Part shown: positions 1-9,226 of the stretch, piece after piece
Numbering within the stretch: the first letter of the stretch is position 1
How the letters are laid out: each line of letters starts with the position of its first letter
DNA from: an uncultured Oscillospiraceae bacterium
Lineage (GTDB): Bacteria > Bacillota > Clostridia > Oscillospirales > Ruminococcaceae
NCBI GenBank assembly: GCA_904397845.1
Contig: CAJFOX010000011.1
Span: 186,001 to 250,000 of the forward strand
Direction of reading: 5' to 3'
DNA: 64,000 nucleotides
Made by a program: the position numbers and the translations under genes
The notes under the pieces: model-generated
Told to the model about the DNA's origin: nothing
Database searches by the model: none
Seen by the model: only the letters and a program-made list of their open reading frames with translations

Positions 1-91
1 GTTAATTACAAAGAGATTCTTTGCAGGTTGGGCAAGGATTGTTTTCCATGTGCTCTTCCTTATGGATAATTAAAATAAAGGGGTTGAATCT

Positions 92-616
92 ATGAACATT
101 GTGATCACTGCCAGAAAAACAACGGTAAAAGACTCTTTCAAAGAGCGGATTGAAAAAAAGCTGGCTAAATTCGACCGTTTTTTTGATGATGCGACTGCCA
201 CCGTCGTCGTGACCAATGAGAGGGATCGGGAGACAGTGGAAATCACCATACAGTCGATGGGAATGTTTTTCCGGGCGGAAAAAACCACTGGCGACCGGAT
301 CGATTCGCTGGAATCCGTGACAGATTCTCTGATGAAACAAATCATCCGCAACAAATCCAAGCTTCAAAAAAAATTCCGTTCCCCGGCTTTTGTGGAGCCG
401 ATTGCTGATGAACCGCTTTATGAAGAAGAAAATCCTCAAGTGGCAAAAGTTAAGACTTTCCCGGTAAAACCAATGCCGGTGGAAGAAGCCATTTTGCAGA
501 TGAACCTGCTGGGACACACCTTTTTTATCTTCCGCAATGCGGATTCCGGGGAAATCAATGTAGTCTACTCCCGCCGAAATGGTGATTACGGCTTGTTGGT
601 ACCGGAAATGGAATAA
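92..616 (+). CDS. hpf: Ribosome hibernation promoting factor (long form HPF/RaiA family)
   Basis: MNIVITARKTTVKDSFKERIEKKLAKFDRFF N-terminus and C-terminal EEAILQMNLLGHTFFIFRNADSGEINVVYSRRNGDYGLL dimerisation domain. Confidence 0.95.
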   Translation: MNIVITARKTTVKDSFKERIEKKLAKFDRFFDDATATVVVTNERDRETVEITIQSMGMFFRAEKTTGDRIDSLESVTDSLMKQIIRNKSKLQKKFRSPAFVEPIADEPLYEEENPQVAKVKTFPVKPMPVEEAILQMNLLGHTFFIFRNADSGEINVVYSRRNGDYGLLVPEME

Positions 617-858
617 CTGGAAACAGCTCAAAAAGGATGGTATGAAAAAGAATACCATCCTTTTTCATTTTTATGCCCTTTTCCAACTGCAATTTTGGCT
701 AAGGGACCGCCTTTTTACGAATTTTCTTGCGGTTTATATCCGAAACATAGTATAATAATAGTGGATAAAAATTTTTTTCTTGATTTCGAAGTGGCAGCAT
801 AACATGTGTGCTTACCCCACTTTGGTTTGTACGGCATGAAAAAGGAAGATAAAGGTCT

Positions 859-1983
859 TTGCGTATGAGTGTAATCAAAATGGCGGCCCCCTGCCTGTTT
901 GGGTTGGAGAGTGTCTTATCCGGTGAATTAAAAAAAATCGGCGCCAAAAACATTGAGGTGGCCGATGGCAAGGTCACCTTTACTGGTGACTGGAGCATGC
1001 TGGCCAAAGCCAATATCTGGCTGCGCACGGCAGAACGAGTGTTGATTGTCCTGGATTCTTTTCGTGCGGAAACATTTGAGGAGCTCTTTCAGGGGGTTCT
1101 GAAAATTCCTTTTGAAGAGTATCTGGGAAAGGAGGATTCTTTCCCAGTGAAAGGATGGTCTTTGAATTCTCAGCTGTCAAGCGTTCCCAGCTGCCAGTCC
1201 ATTATTAAACGGGCCGCCGTAAAAAGAATGGAACAACATTATCACCAAAGCTGGTTTGCTGAAACCGGTGCTGTCCACCGAATTCAATTTTCTATTCGAA
1301 AAAATATTGTCACAATCTTTTTGGACAGTTCCGGCGCCGGACTGCATAAACGCGGGTATCGCCAGACGTCCTTGCTGGCGCCGATCAAAGAAACGCTCGC
1401 TGCAGGCATTGTCGATTTTACCCGCCTGTACGACGATTCCGTTATCTGCGACCCCTTCTGTGGATCCGGCACGCTGTTGATCGAAGCCGTGCTGAAAGGA
1501 ATGAATATCGCCCCTGGCATCAACCGCCGGTTCGCCGCAGAAAAATGGGGTTGTGTACCAGCTTTTGTATGGAAAGAGGCACGCAGGGAGGCATTGGAAT
1601 CGATCAAACGGGATGCCAAGATCAGGGCATACGGCTATGACATCGACCCGCAGGCGGTAGAACTGACCATGGCAAACGCGAAAAAGGCGGGAGTTGCCGC
1701 CCACATTCGAACCAAAATACAGGATATTTCTCAATTTTCCATCCCGCCTGGACGAGCTATCGTGATCTGCAATCCCCCTTACGGCGAACGCCTTCTGGAA
1801 ATCAAAGAGGCGGAACGCCTTTATCGGATCATGGGAAATGTTTTTCCGGCCGATCCAGATAAAAAGTATTACATCATCAGCCCCCACGAGGAATTCGAGC
1901 ATCTCTTCGGCCGCACCGCAGACCGTCGACGGAAGCTGTATAATGGCATGATAAAATGCCAGCTATTGATGTATTTTCGCTGA
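859..1983 (+). CDS. THUMP-domain class I SAM-dependent RNA methyltransferase (RlmL/YpsC-like)
   Basis: DPFCGSGTLLIEA SAM motif and CNPPYGERL catalytic motif, N-terminal THUMP-like region. Confidence 0.92.
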   Translation: MRMSVIKMAAPCLFGLESVLSGELKKIGAKNIEVADGKVTFTGDWSMLAKANIWLRTAERVLIVLDSFRAETFEELFQGVLKIPFEEYLGKEDSFPVKGWSLNSQLSSVPSCQSIIKRAAVKRMEQHYHQSWFAETGAVHRIQFSIRKNIVTIFLDSSGAGLHKRGYRQTSLLAPIKETLAAGIVDFTRLYDDSVICDPFCGSGTLLIEAVLKGMNIAPGINRRFAAEKWGCVPAFVWKEARREALESIKRDAKIRAYGYDIDPQAVELTMANAKKAGVAAHIRTKIQDISQFSIPPGRAIVICNPPYGERLLEIKEAERLYRIMGNVFPADPDKKYYIISPHEEFEHLFGRTADRRRKLYNGMIKCQLLMYFR

Positions 1984-2145
1984 TGCTTTATAGCATAAAA
2001 ATTCTCATGCGCCTGAAATACACCAGACGGCATCCCAAGTAGAAAAAGCGTGGGGGTTTTCGTAAACGGGTGTCGTCCCAGTCCATTTACTGAGCTTTAT
2101 ACCACATGCTGCTTTTGGCTGGCATACGGCCATTTTCTGCATAAT

Positions 2146-2172
2146 AAAAAGCCGCCCATAGGCGGCTTTTTA
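2146..2172 (-). terminator. Rho-independent terminator (possibly bidirectional)
   Basis: AAAAGCCGCCCATAGGCGGCTTTTT hairpin between convergent genes. Confidence 0.8.
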
Positions 2173-2187
2173 TCTTAATGGATTGCT

Positions 2188-3033
2188 TTACAATTCAAAA
2201 GAACTATGGCGGGTCACATGGCAGCCAATATTGACCGCTACCGGAAGCCCGGCGATATGGGTGCCGTAAGTTTCAATATTCACACACAGCGCCGTTGTGC
2301 TGCCGCCAAAGCCCTGGGGGCCTACATTGGTCTGATTGGCCCGGCGCAGCAGTTCCTCTTCCATTTCTGCGTAAAGGGGATCCGGGTTACGAAGATCAGA
2401 GCTTCGACATAATGCCGTTTTGGCAAGCAGCGCACATTCTTCGAAATCACCGCCGATACCAACGCCGATTACCATAGGCGGGCAGGGGTTGGCGCCCGCC
2501 AGTTCCACTGTTTCGATGACAAAATCCATAATCATCTCCTTAGTGGCAGCAGGTGTAAACATTTTAATCCGGCTCATATTTTCGCTGCCAAACCCTTTGG
2601 GCGCGACAGTAATCTTCAGGCCATCTCCCTCCACGATCTTTACATGGATAATCGCCGGCGTATTATTATTCGTATTCACTCGCCGGATCGGATCGCTGAC
2701 CACGGAACAACGCAGCAGCCCTTCTACATAACCTTGAGCAACGCCCTCATGGATGGCATCATTCAAGCTGCCTCCCACAAGGTGGACATCCTGTCCCAAT
2801 TCCACAAAAACAACGGCCATACCCGTATCCTGGCAAATCGGTACATCAATATTTTTTGCCTCTTCAAAATTTGTGACCAGATCTTTTAAAATTTCTTTTC
2901 CCAAGGGGTTCTTTTCTGTTTTACAGGCCTCCCGCATGCGGCATTCTACGTCGCAGGGGAGGATTTTATTCGCCTTGATACAGTGCTCCTTGACCAGTTT
3001 TGTAATTTCCGAAACTTGAACTTCTCTCACCAA
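2188..3033 (-). CDS. Class I fumarate hydratase alpha subunit
   Basis: PICQDTGMAVVFVELG, NTNNNTPA, GIGGDFEECALLAKTAL, cysteine-containing Fe-S fumarase alpha motifs. Confidence 0.93.
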   Translation of the reverse strand: MVREVQVSEITKLVKEHCIKANKILPCDVECRMREACKTEKNPLGKEILKDLVTNFEEAKNIDVPICQDTGMAVVFVELGQDVHLVGGSLNDAIHEGVAQGYVEGLLRCSVVSDPIRRVNTNNNTPAIIHVKIVEGDGLKITVAPKGFGSENMSRIKMFTPAATKEMIMDFVIETVELAGANPCPPMVIGVGIGGDFEECALLAKTALCRSSDLRNPDPLYAEMEEELLRRANQTNVGPQGFGGSTTALCVNIETYGTHIAGLPVAVNIGCHVTRHSSFEL

Positions 3034-3050
3034 AACGTCCTCCCGATTCT

Positions 3051-4205
3051 CTATTTTACCTGTTTTCCATCTACAAAAACCATTTTGGGTTTGTTCGCCA
3101 CAGCCAGCGGATCCCCGTCAAACACCAGAATGTCCGCGTCCTTTCCTTTTTCCAGCGAGCCTACGCGGCTGTCAATCTTGCAGATTTTTGCCGGGTTGAT
3201 GGTGATAGCGCGCAGCGCCTCCTCATAATCCATTCCCTCTCCCACAGCAAAGCCGGCACTGGTTGGCAGCAGGGGCATCGGAATTACGTCATGATCGGTA
3301 CAAATCGCCGTCAGTACGCCTGCTTTGGCCAAAACGCCGGGGTTCGCCTTTGTAGCATTGGAAAGCTCCGGCTTGGAGCGGGCAGTCAGCAGCGGGCCGC
3401 AGATTGCCGGAATGCCCTCTTTGGCGATATCCTCGGCAATCAGATATCCTTCGGTGCAGTGAACCAGAATATAATCCAGATGAAACTCCCGACCTATGCG
3501 GATAGCCGTATAAATATCGTCCGCCCGATGGCAGTGAAAATGGGCTTTGACCTGGCGCTTTAAAAGCGGGATCAGCGCTTCGCATTTCATATTAAATTCC
3601 GGTTCGGGCTTGGACGGATCCTCCTGCGCTTTTTCTTTCTTTTCCAAATACTTCTGCGCCTTAATCAGTTGTTCGCGAATGATGGCAGCCGTGCCCATTC
3701 GGGTGGAGGGCAGCTGATTCTTCCCTTTGTAAACCCGCTTGGGATTTTCGCCCAGGGCGAACTTGATGCCCGCATTTTCTAAAAGCACCATGTCGTCTAC
3801 GCGGGTGCCTACCGTTTTCATCGCCAATATGGTACCGCCAATGGGATTGGCACTTCCCGGGCAGGTGACAACCGACGTAATGCCCGCGTCCACCGCTTCC
3901 GAATAGCATCGCTCTCTGGGATTTACCGCATCGATCACCCGCAGGTGCGGCGTGCAAGGATCAGTGGCCTCATTGCAATCAGAACCCATCGGCCCAATCG
4001 AATCCTCCTCAATGCCAATATGGCAATGCGCATCAATAAATCCGGGGGTTACCGTTGCGCCTTTCAAATCAACTGCACCGGCCGGAACATCTGTAAGCTC
4101 AGACATGGGGCCCACTGATACAATATGCCCGTCCTGCATCTCGATAAAACCATCGGCGACGGGCGCCCCCTTCATCGTGTGCAGATACCCGTGAATCAGA
4201 AACAT
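3051..4205 (-). CDS. Amidohydrolase family protein (imidazolonepropionase-like)
   Basis: GFIDAHCHIG metal motif, FHCHRADDI, CTDHDVIPM; start chosen at MFLIHGYLH rather than the longer ORF. Confidence 0.88.
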   Translation of the reverse strand: MFLIHGYLHTMKGAPVADGFIEMQDGHIVSVGPMSELTDVPAGAVDLKGATVTPGFIDAHCHIGIEEDSIGPMGSDCNEATDPCTPHLRVIDAVNPRERCYSEAVDAGITSVVTCPGSANPIGGTILAMKTVGTRVDDMVLLENAGIKFALGENPKRVYKGKNQLPSTRMGTAAIIREQLIKAQKYLEKKEKAQEDPSKPEPEFNMKCEALIPLLKRQVKAHFHCHRADDIYTAIRIGREFHLDYILVHCTEGYLIAEDIAKEGIPAICGPLLTARSKPELSNATKANPGVLAKAGVLTAICTDHDVIPMPLLPTSAGFAVGEGMDYEEALRAITINPAKICKIDSRVGSLEKGKDADILVFDGDPLAVANKPKMVFVDGKQVK

Positions 4206-4245
4206 GAAATATCCCTTCTTTCCTAATAATAAAGCCAAAGAAAAA

Positions 4246-4267
4246 GCCGAAGGGTGCCCCCTTCGGC
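4246..4267 (-). terminator. Terminator downstream of the S1-domain gene
   Basis: GCCGAAGG-N6-CCTTCGGC with a T-rich flank on the minus strand. Confidence 0.7.
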
Positions 4268-4352
4268 ACAAAGCACAAGGAATAACGGTTTTGAGAAAAA
4301 CGCCGCACTTTTGCCTTTTCCCAGGGCCTGGCATCTTTACCCTACTGCGTTG

Positions 4353-4799
4353 TTATCTGGAAGAACCTCTTCTTCCAGAGGACCGCCGTCCCTCATTATA
4401 TTTTTTTAAGTCAGACATTTTGTCATCGCTGGTCTGCTTGAACTTGCTGAGCATGTCCTCAAACGACATATTCTCATTTTTCTTTTTGCTATTCCAATCG
4501 TACTGATCAGGACGTTCCAAACGGTGGGGACCCGGCGCAGATCGTCTCGAAGCAGGTGCAGGCCTGTCCGCCGCCCGCTTTATCGATAAGCTGATTTTTC
4601 CTTCCTCGGTGATGTTGAGGATTTTCACCTTCACCACCTGGTTTTCCGTTACATGGTCGCGGATCTCATTGACAAAGGTCGGCGCCACTTCCGAAATATG
4701 TACCAGCCCGGTTTTTCCACCGGGCAGTTCCACAAAAGCACCGAATTTCGTGATCCCCGTTACCTTACCTTCCACAATGTTTCCAACCGCAAGCTGCAT
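4353..4799 (-). CDS. yabR: S1 RNA-binding domain protein (YabR/GSP13-like)
   Basis: VGNIVEGKVTGITKFGAFVELPGGKTGLVHISEVA S1 fold; position after divIC. Confidence 0.88.
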   Translation of the reverse strand: MQLAVGNIVEGKVTGITKFGAFVELPGGKTGLVHISEVAPTFVNEIRDHVTENQVVKVKILNITEEGKISLSIKRAADRPAPASRRSAPGPHRLERPDQYDWNSKKKNENMSFEDMLSKFKQTSDDKMSDLKKYNEGRRSSGRRGSSR

Positions 4800-4852
4800 T
4801 AAAAGCTATGCCTCCCCTTAAAAAATAAATCTAAAACAGAACCTTTTCAGGC

Positions 4853-5143
4853 TCAATTCTTCGAACTGTCGATATAAACCTTTTCGTCCGGATAAGCATA
4901 GCCCAATCTTTCTCTTGCAATCCGCTCGATATAATCTTTATCGTCGCTCATCGCCAACAATCGCTCTACCTCTTTGTTCTCTTCGCTTTGCTGCTGGCAC
5001 TGCTGTTGCACTGCCTCCAACATCATTTTTCTATCGCGGATTTCCAGTTGCTGCACAACAATAGAATACGCAATATACACCACAAAAAGACAAACCGCTA
5101 TTTTCAGCAACCTGCTTTTGGGATTTTTCTTTTCTTTTCTCAT
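4853..5143 (-). CDS. divIC: Septum formation initiator (DivIC/FtsL-like)
   Basis: Single TM segment plus coiled coil and ERIARERLGYAYPDEKVYID motif; synteny. Confidence 0.85.
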   Translation of the reverse strand: MRKEKKNPKSRLLKIAVCLFVVYIAYSIVVQQLEIRDRKMMLEAVQQQCQQQSEENKEVERLLAMSDDKDYIERIARERLGYAYPDEKVYIDSSKN

Positions 5144-5172
5144 GGACTGCCTCCCCCTGGCAAAGCCCCGGC

Positions 5173-5715
5173 TTACTTGTTTCGCCGAAAAATTTTTCTC
5201 TTTTTTGAGGATAGACTCCTCCTATTTTTAAAGTAATTATACAATAATATTCGCCTTGTTTGCAAGTGTTTTCTGTGTTTTTGCACAGCTTTTTTCGCGT
5301 TTTTTCCCAGTTTCCCAAAAAGTCTTCCCACTTTTCTGCCAATCCACCTGATCAGAAGAACCACCGGCCGCAGGAGCAATTTCCAAAGAGCCCGAAAAAT
5401 CCAACGGATACAGGCAATGAGGCGCTGCGCGCACTTCATCACCAACGTCCCGAGGGTCAGATAATACAATAAAAAGCCAAGCAATTCCCCCAGCAAAATA
5501 AAAAAGCGAACCTGACCGAAATTCACCGTCATCGTCAAAAAGAAAGACATAAAGCTGCAAAAAACAAAGTAGATCACATCTTCTGCGACGACAGCGCCGG
5601 CAGGAAGAGGGACAGCGATCCGGAAAATACGGAACAGGTCGTATATCACCCCAAACACCGCTCCCATTAAAAGCGCCTGCAGAAAAATAATCGTCTGCGT
5701 ATTGACCGCGATCAA
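5173..5715 (-). CDS. yabQ: Spore cortex biosynthesis protein YabQ
   Basis: Membrane protein with GAVFGVIYDLFRIFR motif; located between yabP and divIC. Confidence 0.85.
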   Translation of the reverse strand: MIAVNTQTIIFLQALLMGAVFGVIYDLFRIFRIAVPLPAGAVVAEDVIYFVFCSFMSFFLTMTVNFGQVRFFILLGELLGFLLYYLTLGTLVMKCAQRLIACIRWIFRALWKLLLRPVVLLIRWIGRKVGRLFGKLGKNAKKAVQKHRKHLQTRRILLYNYFKNRRSLSSKKRKIFRRNK

Positions 5716-5747
5716 GGCCTTCCCTCCCGACTTGCCGCCTCACAGGG

Positions 5748-6023
5748 TTACTGGAACAGCCGTGCAAACAGTTTTTTAGGCCGGTCGTCTGTATAGACCA
5801 GCGTATGGATTTCTCCTTCGATGGTCACTTCTCCTGTGTCCACATTGAGCTTATTCATATGCAGATCGTTTCCCCGGATGGTTAATTCTCCCAATTCGGT
5901 GAAAAGAACTGCCGTCTCTTCGTTAAAGCTGTCAATATCCGACACGCCGGAAACCGTCAGGAAGCTTCGATCCTCTAAAATCACATGGTGTGGCGTTTTC
6001 GGCCGGTTTTTTTCGTCTGCCAT
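5748..6023 (-). CDS. yabP: Sporulation protein YabP
   Basis: HHVILEDRSFLTVSGVSDIDSFNEETAVLFTELGELTIRG signature. Confidence 0.92.
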   Translation of the reverse strand: MADEKNRPKTPHHVILEDRSFLTVSGVSDIDSFNEETAVLFTELGELTIRGNDLHMNKLNVDTGEVTIEGEIHTLVYTDDRPKKLFARLFQ

Positions 6024-6054
6024 GATACTTTCCTCCCACTTTCAGGTTTGGTTC

Positions 6055-6083
6055 ATTTTATGCATCGGCCGGACAGGATATGT
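6055..6083 (-). promoter_or_regulatory. Candidate SigE-type promoter for yabP
   Basis: Minus strand ACATATC-N14-CATAAAAT, close to SigE consensus KMATATT-N14-CATACANT. Confidence 0.5.
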
Positions 6084-6138
6084 CCCATGTGACGAAAAAG
6101 TACCTTTGCCGGCATCGCGTAAGAAAGATCTGCTCAAA

Positions 6139-6175
6139 AGAAGTGCCCTCTCGGACAAAACCGAAAGGGCGCTTT
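6139..6175 (-). terminator. Terminator-like hairpin downstream of the GNAT gene
   Basis: AGTGCCCTCTCGG-ACAAAA-CCGAAAGGGCGCTTTT. Confidence 0.6.
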
Positions 6176-6347
6176 TAATGCAGCCAAAAGATGCTTTCTC
6201 AGATGTACTTTACCGTTTCCATTGTATTGCGGCAGACGCAGTCAAATATAAAAGCCGTATCTTTCAAAAATCCAAAATCCGGGCGGTGAAACAGCCGATC
6301 CGCACGTATTCTGACGCCTTTTCCATGTCTGGACGGCAAAAATCTTG

Positions 6348-6902
6348 TTACTCCATCGTTCGGATCATAAGATATTCATGCAAAAGCCTTCCATCCTTTA
6401 GGCAAATGGCATTGGGGCGAACCCCGGCAATGCGGAATCCCATTTTTTCATACAGGTGTCGGGCACGGTCATTTCCTTCGACAACCTCAAGCTCCATTTG
6501 CAGAATTCCGCCATGCCGCTGCGCAATCCCGATCATTTCCTGAAGTAAGCGCGTACCGATCCCCTGTCCCCAGAATTCGCGCAGCAAAGCAATGGCAACG
6601 CTCGCTCTGTGCTTGGTTTTCAATCTTTGATGAAACGAAATCTGACAGCTCCCAGCCACCTTTCCGTCCACAATGCAAACGAGCATCGCATCTTCTTGGG
6701 AGGCGTTCAATCGTTCAAACAGCGCTTTTTCCCCTTCATAGGTATATTTTCCGCATTCTTCCGGATATCGCAGAATAAACTCGGTTTCACCCGCCGAGAG
6801 CAAAAGATAATCCAGCATTCCCGGAATATCTTCCTCCCGGGGACTGCGAATCAACGCTTTTCTCCCATCTTTCATCTCAAACCATGTTTCATTGACAACC
6901 AT
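6348..6902 (-). CDS. GNAT family N-acetyltransferase
   Basis: FWGQGIGTRLLQEMIGIA acetyl-CoA motif and LEVVEGNDRARHLYEKMGF. Confidence 0.92.
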   Translation of the reverse strand: MVVNETWFEMKDGRKALIRSPREEDIPGMLDYLLLSAGETEFILRYPEECGKYTYEGEKALFERLNASQEDAMLVCIVDGKVAGSCQISFHQRLKTKHRASVAIALLREFWGQGIGTRLLQEMIGIAQRHGGILQMELEVVEGNDRARHLYEKMGFRIAGVRPNAICLKDGRLLHEYLMIRTME

Positions 6903-6979
6903 CGTCTTGCCTCCTTATAAAAAGGTTACAGAATTTCGAAAGGATGCAGGGGAAATTTTTCTCAAGCATGTGGCGCATT

Positions 6980-8479
6980 TTACATAATCGCTTTATTGAT
7001 TGCGTTAATATATGCTTTGATGCTCGCTTCGATAATATCGGTAGAAAGGCCGCGGCCGGTAATGATTTCGTCGCCTTTCAGGATTTTGACCACGACCTCG
7101 CCCAATGCGTCCTCACCTTCGGTGACCGACTGAATCGAATAGTTTTTCAACGGAAAATTTTGCTTTACAATCCGGTCAATCGCCTTAAAGGCAGCGTCAA
7201 TAGGGCCCTCACCTCTGGCGACATGCTCTTTGCCCTCCCCGTCTTTGACAAGCTTGACAACAGCGGTGGCAGAAATGACCGTACCGCTGTTAACGACAAA
7301 GCTGTCCAAGGTATAGGCCTCTGGAATCTGATAGCGGTTGGAGCTGATGAGTGCTTCAATATCCCGGTCCGTGACAATCTTCTTCCGGTCGGCCAGCACT
7401 TTGAATTTCTCAAAGCTCTGTTCCAGCACCTGCTCGGGAATCCGGTAGCCCAGCTGATCCAGCCGTTCCTCAAACGCGTGGCGGCCCGAATGCTTACCTA
7501 ACACCATCCGGTTTTGATAGATGCCCACCGACTCTGGGGACATAATTTCGTAGGTCAGCCGGTTATTGATGACCCCATGCTGATGGATGCCTGACTCATG
7601 GGCAAACGCATTTGCGCCGACAATCGCCTTATTCGGCGGTACCGGCACGCCGGTCACGGTAGACAGAAGTTTGCTGGTCCGATAAATCTGGCGGGTGTCT
7701 ATTCCGGTTTCACAGCCGTATATGTCTGCCCGGGTTTTGATTGCCATGACGATCTCTTCCAGCGCAGCATTGCCCGCCCGCTCACCAATACCGTTGACCG
7801 TACACTCAATCTGATCCGCACCGCCCTGCATACCGGCCAGGCTATTGGCCACCCCCATCCCCAGGTCGTTATGGCAATGCACGGATAAAACGGCCTGATC
7901 CGGATGCTTTAAATGGGCTTTTACATAACGGACCAGCTCCTCCATTTCTGCGGGCGTGGCATAACCCACTGTGTCCGGAATGTTCAAAACACTGGCTCCC
8001 GCCTGCTGCGCCGCGTCAAACACCTGCACCAGATAATCTCTGTCACTGCGGGAAGCGTCTTCAGCGGAAAACTCAATATTAGGGCACATGCTTTTGGCAT
8101 AGGCGACCATCTCTTTCACCTGTGCCAGAACCTCTTCCCGTGTTTTATGCAGCTTTGCCTCCAAATGGATATCGCTGGTGGCTAGAAAAATGTGGATCAA
8201 TGGATTGGGATGGTCCTTTAACGCTTCCCATGCGCAGTCAATATCCCCTCTTACCGCGCGGCAAAGCCCGGCAATCTGACAGCCCTGCACCTCATGCGCG
8301 ATTTTTTCTACGGATTCAAAATCCTCCGGCGAAGCGACAGGGAACCCTGCTTCGATCACATCTACTCCCAGCCGCTCCAGCTGGCGGGCCATTTCCAGCT
8401 TTTCATGGATATTCATGCTGCAGCCGGGGGACTGTTCTCCATCCCGCAGCGTTGTATCAAAAATTTTGATTTTCCGCAT
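6980..8479 (-). CDS. leuA: 2-isopropylmalate synthase
   Basis: KIFDTTLRDGEQSPGCSMN, SVHCHNDLGMGVAN, HESGIHQHG motifs; C-terminal LeuA regulatory domain. Confidence 0.96.
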   Translation of the reverse strand: MRKIKIFDTTLRDGEQSPGCSMNIHEKLEMARQLERLGVDVIEAGFPVASPEDFESVEKIAHEVQGCQIAGLCRAVRGDIDCAWEALKDHPNPLIHIFLATSDIHLEAKLHKTREEVLAQVKEMVAYAKSMCPNIEFSAEDASRSDRDYLVQVFDAAQQAGASVLNIPDTVGYATPAEMEELVRYVKAHLKHPDQAVLSVHCHNDLGMGVANSLAGMQGGADQIECTVNGIGERAGNAALEEIVMAIKTRADIYGCETGIDTRQIYRTSKLLSTVTGVPVPPNKAIVGANAFAHESGIHQHGVINNRLTYEIMSPESVGIYQNRMVLGKHSGRHAFEERLDQLGYRIPEQVLEQSFEKFKVLADRKKIVTDRDIEALISSNRYQIPEAYTLDSFVVNSGTVISATAVVKLVKDGEGKEHVARGEGPIDAAFKAIDRIVKQNFPLKNYSIQSVTEGEDALGEVVVKILKGDEIITGRGLSTDIIEASIKAYINAINKAIM

Positions 8480-8540
8480 GACTCTGCTCCTCCCTGTATC
8501 TCGTCTTTTAGCAAACGCATATGGTTTCCATTCCAATTAA

Positions 8541-8569
8541 GATATACCTTGTTTCATTCTTGCTGTCAA
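8541..8569 (-). promoter_or_regulatory. SigA-type promoter for leuA
   Basis: Minus strand TTGACA-N17-TATATC. Confidence 0.65.
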
Positions 8570-8647
8570 GAGCGCATATGCCCTTGACGGCGCCTTATTT
8601 CCCCTTTAAGATAAAACCAAAACAAGAAAAGAAAGGGGTTCTCTTTC

Positions 8648-9226
8648 ATGATAACAGGCAAGGAGAGGCTTAGCCGATGCAGAACACTGTTTCTCACATT
8701 TCTGAAGATCGGCGCATTCACTTTTGGCGGCGGATACGCTATGATTCCGCTGATTCAAAGGGAAACCGTGGAGACCCACGGATGGGTCACTGAGGAAGAT
8801 GTTTTGAACATCATCGCTGTGGCAGAGTCCACGCCCGGTCCTATCGCCATCAACAGCGCTACTTTTGTTGGGTATAAAGTTGCCGGATTCTGGGGAAGCC
8901 TTTGCGCTACATTGGGCGTTGTGCTTCCTTCGTTTATTGTCATCAGCATCCTTTCTTTTTTCCTGGAGCCTTTTAAGCAGTTGAAACTGGTTTCCTATGC
9001 ATTTGTCGGCATTCGAGCTGGCGTAATGGTGCTGATTGTGGAGGCGGTTTTAAAAATGTACAGAGCCTGTGAGCGAAACTGGATCAATTACCTGCTTCTC
9101 CTGGCGGCATTTGTCTGCGTGGCCTTTCTGGATCTGCATGTTATTCCGGTTTTGCTGGTCGCGGCAATTTTCGGTATTCTCTACCAGTCCTTCCGCGCTA
9201 AGACCTTAAAGGAGGAGAAAAAATGA
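8648..9226 (+). CDS. Chromate transporter half-protein (CHR family)
   Basis: IGAFTFGGGYAMIPLIQRE and ESTPGPIAINSATFVG motifs; short CHR form. Confidence 0.93.
   Translation: MITGKERLSRCRTLFLTFLKIGAFTFGGGYAMIPLIQRETVETHGWVTEEDVLNIIAVAESTPGPIAINSATFVGYKVAGFWGSLCATLGVVLPSFIVISILSFFLEPFKQLKLVSYAFVGIRAGVMVLIVEAVLKMYRACERNWINYLLLLAAFVCVAFLDLHVIPVLLVAAIFGILYQSFRAKTLKEEKK

Noticed and set aside
1-91. Possible raiA-motif RNA upstream of hpf
   Set aside because: Only 91 nt are present and no conserved core could be recognised; truncated by the window edge.
2-658. 218-aa minus-strand ORF covering hpf
   Set aside because: Antisense to clear hpf; no family features.
1177-1902. 241-aa minus-strand ORF opposite the RNA methyltransferase
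   Set aside because: Antisense shadow of a well-supported gene.
1984-2145. Possible small RNA between the RNA methyltransferase gene and fumarase
   Set aside because: Only a terminator is convincing; no extended pairing or promoter clear enough to support a call.
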